The notes below the pieces were generated by a model. That model ran no database searches. It was not told the DNA's origin and saw only the letters and a program-made list of their open reading frames with translations. From contig LVAT01000011.1 in assembly GCA_001604135.1 (NCBI GenBank), positions 34,054 to 98,053 on the forward strand: a DNA stretch of 64,000 bases. The letters are read 5' to 3'. Position numbers and translations under genes: made by a program. This document shows positions 48,293-57,108 of the stretch, piece after piece (the first letter of the stretch is position 1; the number at the start of each line of letters is the position of its first letter). This stretch comes from Clostridiales bacterium Firm_14 (GTDB lineage: Bacteria > Bacillota > Clostridia > Saccharofermentanales > Saccharofermentanaceae).

Positions 48293-49567
48293 ATGGAAAG
48301 CATAATCAGGGACAGTATAGAGAACTACAGAGCATACGGCGTAAACGGCAAGGCGGTCGAGGCCGCAATTAAGGCTGAAGAGGCGCTTTCTGGCGTTTAT
48401 GCACGCATTGATGACATCGTTACTTATAACGAACTGAAGGTTTTAGATGCCTTCAGATCCGAGAAATTCTCCGACACGCACATGGGCCTGACTTCAGGTT
48501 ACGGCTACGATGACGTTGGCAGGGAGAAGATAGAGAACATTTTCGCAAAGGTATTCAAAGCAGAGAAGGCTTATGTCAGATGGCAGATAAGCACGGGTTC
48601 GCAGGCGATCTCAGCCATGCTCTACGGAGCCTTAAGACCCGGTGACATCATGCTCTCTGTTACGGGCAGGCCTTACGATACCCTCATGGCGACAATAGGA
48701 CTTTCTTCCGGGAATAACGACATGTCCCTCATGTCTTACGGTATCAAGTATGAGGAAGTTGACCTTAAGGCTGACGGCACACCTGATCTTGACAGCATCA
48801 GGGCTGCGATCAAGCCTGAGACAAAGATGGTATTCATCCAGAAGTCCAGAGGATATACGGGCAGAAGAGCACTCCTGACAGATGATATCGAGAAGATCGC
48901 TTCGCTTGCCCATTCAGTAAGAGAAGACATAATCGTTGCAGTAGATAACTGCTACGGCGAATTTACGGAGAAGAGAGAACCGTTGGAAGTCGGTGCTGAC
49001 GTTATCGCAGGTTCTCTTATAAAGAACCCCGGCGGCGGAATCGCCAGGACCGGCGGTTATATCGCAGGCAGGGCCGACCTTGTCGAGAATGCCGCAAGAC
49101 ATCTTACGACACCCGGCTTAGGCAGCGAAGTAGGTCCTACGTTAGGTGCCAATGCCATGATCGCCAGAGGCCTTTTCACGGCTCCGCAGTGCGTAGGCGA
49201 GTGCCTTAAGGGTGCAGTCTTCGCAGCAGAACTGTTGGGCGGCCAGGGATATAAGACTAGTCCTGCTTCAGACGAAGTAAGAGGCGATATCGTACAGACC
49301 ATAGAATTCGGAGATCCTGACAAGATGAGCAAGTTCTGTGCTGCCATCCAGTCATGCTCTCCCGTTGACTCTTTTGTTACACCCGTGCCGTGGGACATGC
49401 CCGGTTATGATGACCAGGTAATCATGGCTGCAGGCGCGTTCGTTCAGGGCGCTACTACGGAACTCTCATGTGACGGCCCCATGAAGCCGCCCTTCATTGC
49501 ATATATGCAGGGAAGTCTCGCAAAGGAGCAGGCAAAACTTGCCTGCATGCTCGTAGTTGAGGAATAA
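48293..49567 (+). CDS. PLP-dependent enzyme, YnbB/methionine gamma-lyase-like (aluminium-resistance family)
   Basis: A 424-residue Cys/Met-metabolism PLP-fold protein of the COG4100 (YnbB) group. Marks are YNELKVLDAFR, TSGYGYDDVGR, the substrate loop ISTGSQAISAMLYG, the cofactor Asp region AVDNCYGEF, and the Schiff-base Lys in SLIKNPGGG. The family is annotated as methionine gamma-lyase-related or aluminium resistance, with no settled reaction. The N-terminus (about 45 residues before YNELK) is slightly longer than usual, but no other start codon fits. A promoter ends 8 nt upstream and no ribosome site is visible. Confidence 0.88.
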   Translation: MESIIRDSIENYRAYGVNGKAVEAAIKAEEALSGVYARIDDIVTYNELKVLDAFRSEKFSDTHMGLTSGYGYDDVGREKIENIFAKVFKAEKAYVRWQISTGSQAISAMLYGALRPGDIMLSVTGRPYDTLMATIGLSSGNNDMSLMSYGIKYEEVDLKADGTPDLDSIRAAIKPETKMVFIQKSRGYTGRRALLTDDIEKIASLAHSVREDIIVAVDNCYGEFTEKREPLEVGADVIAGSLIKNPGGGIARTGGYIAGRADLVENAARHLTTPGLGSEVGPTLGANAMIARGLFTAPQCVGECLKGAVFAAELLGGQGYKTSPASDEVRGDIVQTIEFGDPDKMSKFCAAIQSCSPVDSFVTPVPWDMPGYDDQVIMAAGAFVQGATTELSCDGPMKPPFIAYMQGSLAKEQAKLACMLVVEE

Positions 49568-49572
49568 CGGAT

Positions 49573-51708
49573 ATGGCAGACGGTAAGCAGTGGTACAACA
49601 ACCCGAATGATCCCGCCAGAAGAAATAACGGCGGTAATCCGGCGCGCCCTGTTAACAAGTCAGGAAAGCCCTTGCAGAGACCTGCTGCAAACAGACCCGC
49701 AGGACAGTCCGGAAAGCCCCAGGCAAAGCCATATGGCAAGAACCCGCAAGCCTTAAGAAACGGTGCAAAACGCCCTGCAGGAAAGCCTTCTGATAAGAAC
49801 ATCCGCGTACAATCCGGAAGAAAGCCCCAGCAGATCAGGAATAATCATGCCGGTGCTCCCGCTTCCGGCAGCATAATTCCCACTGTGGATATACACGGCA
49901 ATCCCGTGTCATCTTCTTCCAAGGTTCAGGTAAATCCTTCTTTAAGGAAGCCTGTGAATGCGAAGGAGAGAGCAAGGGCAAGGGAGCAGCAGAAGATCCT
50001 GGCTGCCCAGAGACGCAAGGAAGAAGCCAGAAACAGAGAACAGGCAAAGATCGAGAGAAGCGAATTCAAGCGCAAGAATCCTTCGCAGAAGAGTGCCGAG
50101 GGACGCGCAATAAGGAACGGCATCTTAGGAGCCGTAGTCGTTGCTTCGGCTTTGTTCGTGCTCGTTTTCGTCGTACACCACTTATATGATTATATTGCTG
50201 AGAAGCCTAATTTCTCTTTCGTTACCGTTGGCAGCGTTGAACACACCATCGGTGCGAGAGCTTTGATCGTAAGAGACGAAGACATTATCAACAGTGAGAA
50301 TGCGGGAGAACTCGTAACGCAGATTACGGAAGGTTCCAGAGTCGCCAAGGGACAGAAACTCGCGATCGTCGTTCCTGAAGACATGAAGTCCGTCGTTCAG
50401 GACTTAAGAAATGTCCAGTCACAGATCTCTGACGTCCAGCAGGAGCTCATCCTCTCGGGCGGTTCAGCTGAAGCAGACGTAATCTACAGAAACTATAACA
50501 AGAACTTATCTTCCATCCTCGATTCCGTAAGGTATGACGCGATGGGAGGAAACTTAAGCAACCTCGCTTCTTACAGCTCTTCCGTAAACGTTATCCTTGA
50601 TGAGAGAGACGATGAGATGAGTAAGATCGATTTCAACGATGAGAGGATCTCCGTCTTAAGAAGTGACGAATCAGTATATGAAGCACAGGTCGAAAAGTAT
50701 GCGACAAAAGTAACCGCGCACAGACCCGGTATCGTATCCTTCAGACTTGACGGCAAGGAACAGACCCTGGACTACAAGACATTCCTTGCAATGCCGGTTA
50801 ATGAGATCAAGGGGTATATCAACAACTCCGTAGGTGCGATCTCATCAGACCTCACGATCGAAGAGCAGACACCTGTCGTAAGGATCGCGCAGAACGAGAG
50901 CCAGTACCTTTCCGTATATCTGTCCAACAACGATGCCACATTGTCAGACTTCGCCGTCGGAACGCTTCATGACATCAACATCCGTACCGAAGGTATCGCG
51001 ATCGATGACTGCAAGGTCGTCCGCTGCGAGAATGACCAGTCGGGAATGCTCATTACTTTCGAGACAGCAAGAAGCGTTGAAGCGCTCCTTGACTTAAGAA
51101 CCGTAGACATCGAGATCGTTATCACCGAGACAGACGGCATGAGAGTCTCTGTTCCGAGCCTTGTAAACGAAGTATATGCTCCTAAGGGCGTTTCTTGCTT
51201 CTGCGTCTACCTTGCGCCTACAGCAAATGCAAGCGCTGATACATTCGGTGACCAGGCAATGTTCAATCTGACGATCCTGCCTAATGCCGCAACTGACGAA
51301 GCAGGCAATGCGATAGAGCAGCAGAATACTTCCGTTGGTGGATGTACTGTCGTCTATAAGGAGGTCCTTGCTGACGGCGGCATGATCGTGGCGTTCTCGA
51401 CACCTAATGATTATTCCAACCTCAAGAAGCTGGATAAGCTCTATAAGGCTGGCTACAGGGCATCCTTTGTCGATACTGAGACGGGCCTTGGCATCATGAC
51501 GGATAAGATCATTGTAACCGATTTCTCAGGTATGGCATCCGTATATGTAAACAAACAGGGCTTCGTTGAAGAGGTAAGGGTAATCCTGCTCGATAACGAC
51601 AGAGAGTTTGCGATCATCGATCGCGCAGGCAAGTCCACAACGCCGAACCTTAATACGGTTATCATTACAAATCCCAAGACTGTTAAGCCCGGAGACAAGG
51701 TCGATTAA
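49573..51708 (+). CDS. HlyD-like membrane adaptor with a long basic cytoplasmic tail
   Basis: A 711-residue protein. Residues 1-178 are Arg/Lys/Pro/Asn/Gln-rich and likely disordered. A membrane helix lies at about 183-205. The outer part (about 215-711) has a biotinyl-lipoyl-like and barrel layout typical of HlyD/RND adaptor proteins (ELVTQITEGSRVAKGQKLAI, VTAHRPGIVSFRLDG). No transporter is nearby. The same kind of gene precedes yggS and sepF in many clostridia, suggesting a cell-envelope or division role. Starts 5 nt after the YnbB-type gene. Confidence 0.82.
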   Translation: MADGKQWYNNPNDPARRNNGGNPARPVNKSGKPLQRPAANRPAGQSGKPQAKPYGKNPQALRNGAKRPAGKPSDKNIRVQSGRKPQQIRNNHAGAPASGSIIPTVDIHGNPVSSSSKVQVNPSLRKPVNAKERARAREQQKILAAQRRKEEARNREQAKIERSEFKRKNPSQKSAEGRAIRNGILGAVVVASALFVLVFVVHHLYDYIAEKPNFSFVTVGSVEHTIGARALIVRDEDIINSENAGELVTQITEGSRVAKGQKLAIVVPEDMKSVVQDLRNVQSQISDVQQELILSGGSAEADVIYRNYNKNLSSILDSVRYDAMGGNLSNLASYSSSVNVILDERDDEMSKIDFNDERISVLRSDESVYEAQVEKYATKVTAHRPGIVSFRLDGKEQTLDYKTFLAMPVNEIKGYINNSVGAISSDLTIEEQTPVVRIAQNESQYLSVYLSNNDATLSDFAVGTLHDINIRTEGIAIDDCKVVRCENDQSGMLITFETARSVEALLDLRTVDIEIVITETDGMRVSVPSLVNEVYAPKGVSCFCVYLAPTANASADTFGDQAMFNLTILPNAATDEAGNAIEQQNTSVGGCTVVYKEVLADGGMIVAFSTPNDYSNLKKLDKLYKAGYRASFVDTETGLGIMTDKIIVTDFSGMASVYVNKQGFVEEVRVILLDNDREFAIIDRAGKSTTPNLNTVIITNPKTVKPGDKVD

Positions 51709-51709
51709 T

Positions 51710-52447
51710 ATGGAATTTGATTTCACAGAAGAATTAAAAAATAAGATCTCAGATAATATCTTATCCGTAAAAGAATCAATTAAAGAAGCAGAAGCTCTCG
51801 CCGGAAGGGAAAAGGGAAGCGTTACTCTCATAGGAGTCACGAAGGTATTCCCGGTCGAATATGCGGAGGCAGCTGCCGTATCAGGACTCATCGATCTGGG
51901 TGAGAACCGTGTCCAGGAACTGGTCCCCAAGGTAGAACGTTTCTCGAGTCTGGGACTTGATGTCAACTGGCATCTCATCGGAACGCTCCAGAAGAATAAG
52001 GTTAAATATATCATCGGAAAGACAAATCTCATTCATTCCGTAAATACGATCGAACTTGCAGAAGAAATATCCAAAAGGTCTGAAAGTAACAATGTTACTA
52101 CTTCTGTTTTGTTACAGGCGAATGTTTCAGGCGAGGAGAGCAAGCACGGTTTCGCACCTCACGAATTAAAGCCTGCAATAGATAAGATAATGGCTTTGCC
52201 TTCCATAAAGCTCTGCGGCCTTATGACAATGGCGCCCATTGAAACGTATGAAGGTGAGGCCAGGGAAGTCTTCGCTAAAACAAGAGTAATATATGAAGAC
52301 TTAAAGACATATACAGGCTTAGACAGCTGGAATGTCCTCTCTATGGGCATGAGCCAGGACTATAAGAGCGCTATTTTAGAGGGTTCCACCCACATCAGGA
52401 TCGGCACGGCAATATTCGGTAACAGAGCCGAATATAGGCCTGTGTAA
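51710..52447 (+). CDS. yggS: YggS family PLP homeostasis protein
   Basis: A 245-residue pyridoxal-phosphate-binding TIM-barrel protein that keeps PLP levels safe and affects amino-acid pools. The cofactor Lys is in GVTKVFP, and DLGENRVQEL, NWHLIGTLQKNK and SMGMSQDYKSAI complete the family pattern. The ATG at 51710 starts 1 nt after the HlyD-like stop with GGAGACAAGG upstream; upstream codons in frame lie inside that gene. It precedes sepF, as is usual in Firmicutes. Confidence 0.95.
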   Translation: MEFDFTEELKNKISDNILSVKESIKEAEALAGREKGSVTLIGVTKVFPVEYAEAAAVSGLIDLGENRVQELVPKVERFSSLGLDVNWHLIGTLQKNKVKYIIGKTNLIHSVNTIELAEEISKRSESNNVTTSVLLQANVSGEESKHGFAPHELKPAIDKIMALPSIKLCGLMTMAPIETYEGEAREVFAKTRVIYEDLKTYTGLDSWNVLSMGMSQDYKSAILEGSTHIRIGTAIFGNRAEYRPV

Positions 52448-52624
52448 CAATGTTCGGTAAAAAATCCCTGATATTTGTTACATTTTGTAATAAAACCCCG
52501 TTTTAAGTTACCTTCTTGTGTCATATTGCCTAAAACTATTGAGGCATAAATCAAAGTTCGTTAATATCCAAAGTATCTTATATGAATGTCCTTGGTCGGG
52601 CGAATTTTTAAGGAGGAAAAACAA

Positions 52625-53107
52625 ATGGGCACTTTTAACGTTAAGAATTTCTTCGGCAGCATGTTCACACCTGTAGAAGATGAGATGGAAGAAAACTATT
52701 ACGGTGAGGAAGAGGGCTACATTGAAGAAGATGCATACGAGCAGGAGCCTATTGCAGAGGAGTCTTATTATGAGGAGCCTCGCACCTTCGTTCAGGAGCA
52801 GCCCGCAGTTACAACACCTGTAATGCAGCACAACGCAACAGTCATAATGCTCACACCTTATGACATCAGAACAAGCCAGATCGTTTGCGATCACATCCGT
52901 GAAGGCCACATCGTTATCTGCAACCTCACAAACACAGATAAGAATCAGAGAGTAGTTGACTACATCTCCGGCGGTGTTTATGCATTAGGCGGAAGAGTTG
53001 AGCCTACACCTGTTAAGACAACATTCGTTTGCACACCTAAGTCTGTAAACCTCGTTGTTGAGAATCAGGAAGCTGAGCAGATCGGCACAAAGGTATCCGC
53101 TCTCTAA
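52625..53107 (+). CDS. sepF: Cell division protein SepF
   Basis: A 160-residue membrane-linked FtsZ partner. A short N-terminal segment (MGTFNVKNFFGSMF) could be the amphipathic membrane anchor. A Glu/Tyr-rich linker lies at about 20-65, and the SepF core is TVIMLTPYDIRTSQIVCDHI to DYISGGVYALGG. AGGAGG lies 8 nt before the ATG at 52625. The 177-nt gap after yggS holds a short inverted repeat (TTACATTTTGTAA) but no clear promoter. A terminator follows. Confidence 0.94.
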   Translation: MGTFNVKNFFGSMFTPVEDEMEENYYGEEEGYIEEDAYEQEPIAEESYYEEPRTFVQEQPAVTTPVMQHNATVIMLTPYDIRTSQIVCDHIREGHIVICNLTNTDKNQRVVDYISGGVYALGGRVEPTPVKTTFVCTPKSVNLVVENQEAEQIGTKVSAL

Positions 53108-53136
53108 TACTTAACTCACAAACAAAAAGAAAATAC

Positions 53137-53168
53137 AGCGATGTCTCAAACGGCATCGCTTTTTTCTT
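53137..53168 (+). terminator. Intrinsic terminator after sepF
   Basis: The stem AGCGATGTC / GGCATCGCT (one G-U pair, small loop) is followed by six T. Confidence 0.85.
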
Positions 53169-53184
53169 TGCCAAATCTTAACCA

Positions 53185-53214
53185 TTGAATAAAATATCTT
53201 TGTTAATATATAAT
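53185..53214 (+). promoter_or_regulatory. Promoter of the DUF47 gene
   Basis: TTGAAT (53185-53190), 18 nt, then TATAAT (53209-53214), 43 nt before the start codon. It may also drive the GGDEF genes downstream. Confidence 0.6.
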
Positions 53215-53257
53215 AAGCTTTGAAATAGTTAATTTGGTGTCTGGAGGATTTGGAATA

Positions 53258-53914
53258 ATGAATAACGAAGATCGCGAATATTTATTTGATCAGGCTCAGC
53301 AGTTATCTGAGATCCTTAATGAAGAATGCACCGAGCTCCTTGGCATGCTCGAAAAGATCGAAGACAGAGTTGCGATCTCCAGACGCATCAATAAGCTCGA
53401 AGATGACGGCGATCATGTATTCCATGCATTCGCAGACAGATTACATCAGGTCGAGCAGGATACAGAGAAGAGGATCAGTATCTTCCAGATGGCAAGACAT
53501 ATCGAAGAGTGCATCGACATGGTAGATGAGCTCTCCATGACTATCGTCCGTTATAACACAAGGACAGTTAATCCGGGAATGAAGGCAAGCGTTAATGCCA
53601 TTGCCGGCTGCGTTAAGAAGGAGATGCATCTGCTCAATATCCTCCGCACATATGATCCGGAGAATAAGGAGCTGTTCTTAAGAGCCATCAATGAATTCGA
53701 CGCCTTCAAGGTCGATTTCTACAAGATGTATGACATGCTCATCTTCGGCCTTTTCTCACAGGCTCATGACACTGTGGACATCATCAGATGCAAAGCCATC
53801 TATGATGCTGTTAAAGACATTTTCAAGGCATTCGAAGTATGCGCTGACGACTGCTATAAGTACGTTATGGCAAGGAGCAACGACTCTGACGTCTGGGCAG
53901 TAGATAATAATTAA
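53258..53914 (+). CDS. DUF47 family (PhoU-like) protein
   Basis: A 218-residue all-helical protein of the COG1392/DUF47 family, structurally like PhoU, and usually the partner of a Pit-type phosphate transporter. Marks are KLEDDGDHVFHAFADRLHQV and ARHIEECIDMVDELSM with its metal-site acidic residues. No pit gene is nearby. GGAGG lies 9 nt before the ATG. The next gene, a GGDEF protein, follows by 30 nt. Confidence 0.85.
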   Translation: MNNEDREYLFDQAQQLSEILNEECTELLGMLEKIEDRVAISRRINKLEDDGDHVFHAFADRLHQVEQDTEKRISIFQMARHIEECIDMVDELSMTIVRYNTRTVNPGMKASVNAIAGCVKKEMHLLNILRTYDPENKELFLRAINEFDAFKVDFYKMYDMLIFGLFSQAHDTVDIIRCKAIYDAVKDIFKAFEVCADDCYKYVMARSNDSDVWAVDNN

Positions 53915-53944
53915 TATCCGTCATCCGCACGGAATAAGGGTTCA

Positions 53945-56900
53945 ATGAGTAATAAAGTCTCGCTGCCGGACAATTATCATATTGTCTGGGCTGAAGAATT
54001 TAATAAGGGTCAGCTTAAAGAAGAGTTCTGGAACGCAGAGACTCGTGCGCCGGGCTGGATCGATGGCGAGAAGCAGGAATACTCAGGAACCGAGTGCATA
54101 GAGGTAAAGGACGGCTGCCTTTCCATAAGGCCTAAGATAACCACGAATGATTCCGGTGAGATGAGATATCTTTCCGGAAGGATCACTTCGATCGGCAAAA
54201 AGGATTTCACGTACGGCAAGATAATCGCCAGGATCAAAGTGCCTAAGGCTAAAGGCCTTCTGAGCTACATCAGGCTCATGCCTGCCGAAGGCTACGACAA
54301 AGGATCCGAATCTTACAAGGAGTTCCCTCTGCACGGTCAGATCGACATGGTCGAGATCGCAGGTAACAGGACTGACGAAGCATGTTCACGCGTTGCATTC
54401 GGTTATCCTTATACGCAGCGTTCCGGAAGCTTCCAGAGACTTAATACGGACTTTTCAAGTGACTTCCATATCTTCTCATGCGAATGGGATCAGGATGAGA
54501 TCATTTTCGCATGTGACGGAAAAGAGTATTACAGGACTTCATACTGGTTCTCAAGAACCGGTGAGAACGAAGAGCCTTATCCGGCACCGTTCAATAAGCC
54601 TTTCCATCTTGTAATAGGCGTCAGCGTCGGTTCTGACAGACTTGGCAGGGGCGATAATAAGCCTGAGATAGAAGACAACGATGCAGAGCTCTTAGTGGAC
54701 TATGTAAGAGTCTATCAGAAGCCCAGATATAACAGGCAGGTAACGAGGCCCGCAAGAGTCTTATCGCTCAATACGGAAGGTGCTGAGAGCGGTAATAACA
54801 GCAATGCTTTCTATGTCGCTGAAGGAGATCTGAATGCCAATGTAAGCTTCATGGAAGATGAGCTCATAATAACGCCTTCATACATCTCCGGAGTATCGGG
54901 AGAGACAAGGCTTCTTCAGGGCGGATTCCCTTTCAGAAAAGGTGAATTCTATGAGTTCTCTTTCGATGGCAGAGCAGATGAAGAACGTACGATACGATGC
55001 ATTTTTAAGTCTGACGATGAGAGCGCTGAACAGATCACGGAGCCTTATACGATAAGGCTCGACAGGAACTGGCAAAAGCACAGGATGGTATTCGAAGCTT
55101 CTGAGGATTATGACAGCGCATCGATCGTTTTCGCGATCAATGCATTCTCAAAATCATCAATACATATCCGCAATATCCTCCTTCGAAAAAGGATCAATAA
55201 TGAGGACAGGCGCAAGCTCATCGCAGTGTGCGGCGTATGGGACGATTCGGATAACTACAGCCTCTTTATGAAGGCTTTGCAGACCGAAGAGATAAAGAGC
55301 AAATATATTCTCTCGAGCTTTACTTTCAATGTTGATAATCCTGACCCGGTTCAGACCGAATTGGAGCTTGATTTTGCAAATCTTCTTCTGAAGATGGACC
55401 TCGCATGCATCATTATCTTCGGCGAGATGATCAAGACCAGGGAAGTAATCGACAGATTAGCTGAAATAGGTCACGAGAAGGGCGTTCCGGTAATCACTTT
55501 CCAGCGTCCGGTTAAAGGCTGCATCAATGCTGATTTTGAATACGGAACGGCATTTGAAGCGATGGTAAAACATGTGATTGAAGATCACGGCGCAAAGCGT
55601 CTCGACATGTTCGGAGGATTTAGGGATAACCCGTTCTCTGAAGAGCGTATCATGATCTTCAAGAAAGTGCTTGACGATCACGGTATCAAGACATCCACGG
55701 CGAACATCTATTACGGCGATTTCTGGCAGGCTCCTGCATTTACCGTAATGAGCGAGCTTTTAGAGAACGGATATGAACTTCCTGATGCGATCGTCTGTGC
55801 GAACGACTCAATGGCAATAGGCGTTATGGACGCGCTTAAGCGTTACGGCAAGCGCATTCCCGAAGACGTAATAGTTACGGGCTTTGACGGCATCTGGCAG
55901 GGCCAGTTCCACGATCCTGTATTAACCACATGTGAGCTTGATTATAAGCAGATCCCCGTGCAGATATTAAAGAGGATCAACGATTGGGAAAACGGAATTA
56001 TCACAGAGAACGATTCGTTCCTGATCCCTTACAGAATGATGCATATGCAGTCCTGCGGATGCAAGGAAAGTTCCGAATTCCCGTGGTCGAAAACAGTAGA
56101 TGTGCTTGCTGAAGAGAACATGGATTCATTCAGGCACATGCTCGAGATGGGACGTTTCGTATCGAGAATGACGTCATCTGAGAACCTCGATGAAGCTGCT
56201 GACAACCTCCAGAATTCCATCTGGATGTGGCGCAGCCAGTACTACTTCGTAGGCATCGTTGAACCCGATGAATGCTGCCATTCGATCTTCCACGGCAGAG
56301 CGAATAAATATACCTTCGCGCAGAAGTTTTACCGCATGAGATATCCGATGCCCGATTACGATCTTATCCTTGCAAAAGACAGCAATATCAATGTTCTTTT
56401 GTTCAAGCAGATAAGGTCCAATACCGAATCCTTCGGTTATGTCGTAAACGGTTATACGAGAGTATCGATGAGATCCGAGCAGCGTTTCGAAGAGTTCGGA
56501 AACTTCATAAATGCTGCAGTAAATGCCGTTAACAATAACCGCAAACTGATATCTGCGAGCAGGACAAATGAGATGCTCTCAGAGCAGGATTTCTTAACGG
56601 GTCTTTACAACAGAAGGGGCTTTTTCACGGTGCTCAATAAGCTCCTCAACGTGCCTTCGAATAAGGGCAGGATACTCTCTTTGTTCTCCATCGACATGGA
56701 TAAGCTTAAGACCATTAACGATACATACGGACACGAGAACGGAGACTTCGCTATCCAGACACTTGCGAGGGCAATGCTGAAGTATGTTAAGGATAGCGGC
56801 ATCGCTGCAAGATACGGCGGAGATGAATTCGCTTTCGCGATAATCGGTGATAAGAAACTCGAGAACGAAGTCAAGGAAATAAGACTCGAGATCGAGCAGT

Positions 56901-57070
56901 ATGCTGATGCCGATCCTGCAATGACGGACAAGCCTTACGAAGTAAGCGCGAGTCTCGGTATTGCGGAGCGTGTTATCGACAGCAAGATAGATATTGAAGA
57001 CATGATCCTGGAGGCCGACTCGAAAATGTACGCAGACAAGATGGCAAGAAAGCGTCTTCGCGGCTTCTGA
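53945..57070 (+). CDS. GH16-like / CBM-like / LacI-type sensor / GGDEF fusion protein
   Basis: A 1041-residue protein with no signal peptide or membrane helix, so probably cytoplasmic. Residues 8-258 are a GH16-like jelly roll (WAEEFNKGQL, EYSGTECIEVKDG, LVDYVRVYQKP). The catalytic ExDxxE is present as QIDMVE (132-137): the nucleophile Glu is Gln while Asp134 and Glu137 remain. Residues about 285-415 resemble a CBM4/9-type module. Residues about 420-705 are a LacI/PBP1-type sugar-binding domain (AIVCANDSMAIGVMDALKRY, VTGFDG). A linker follows, then GGDEF at 958-962 in RYGGDEF. No I-site is seen. Likely a carbohydrate-regulated diguanylate cyclase. Confidence 0.85.
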   Translation: MSNKVSLPDNYHIVWAEEFNKGQLKEEFWNAETRAPGWIDGEKQEYSGTECIEVKDGCLSIRPKITTNDSGEMRYLSGRITSIGKKDFTYGKIIARIKVPKAKGLLSYIRLMPAEGYDKGSESYKEFPLHGQIDMVEIAGNRTDEACSRVAFGYPYTQRSGSFQRLNTDFSSDFHIFSCEWDQDEIIFACDGKEYYRTSYWFSRTGENEEPYPAPFNKPFHLVIGVSVGSDRLGRGDNKPEIEDNDAELLVDYVRVYQKPRYNRQVTRPARVLSLNTEGAESGNNSNAFYVAEGDLNANVSFMEDELIITPSYISGVSGETRLLQGGFPFRKGEFYEFSFDGRADEERTIRCIFKSDDESAEQITEPYTIRLDRNWQKHRMVFEASEDYDSASIVFAINAFSKSSIHIRNILLRKRINNEDRRKLIAVCGVWDDSDNYSLFMKALQTEEIKSKYILSSFTFNVDNPDPVQTELELDFANLLLKMDLACIIIFGEMIKTREVIDRLAEIGHEKGVPVITFQRPVKGCINADFEYGTAFEAMVKHVIEDHGAKRLDMFGGFRDNPFSEERIMIFKKVLDDHGIKTSTANIYYGDFWQAPAFTVMSELLENGYELPDAIVCANDSMAIGVMDALKRYGKRIPEDVIVTGFDGIWQGQFHDPVLTTCELDYKQIPVQILKRINDWENGIITENDSFLIPYRMMHMQSCGCKESSEFPWSKTVDVLAEENMDSFRHMLEMGRFVSRMTSSENLDEAADNLQNSIWMWRSQYYFVGIVEPDECCHSIFHGRANKYTFAQKFYRMRYPMPDYDLILAKDSNINVLLFKQIRSNTESFGYVVNGYTRVSMRSEQRFEEFGNFINAAVNAVNNNRKLISASRTNEMLSEQDFLTGLYNRRGFFTVLNKLLNVPSNKGRILSLFSIDMDKLKTINDTYGHENGDFAIQTLARAMLKYVKDSGIAARYGGDEFAFAIIGDKKLENEVKEIRLEIEQYADADPAMTDKPYEVSASLGIAERVIDSKIDIEDMILEADSKMYADKMARKRLRGF

Positions 57071-57108
57071 TAAACAAGGGAGATAAAAGGAACGGAAGGA
57101 GTTTATAT

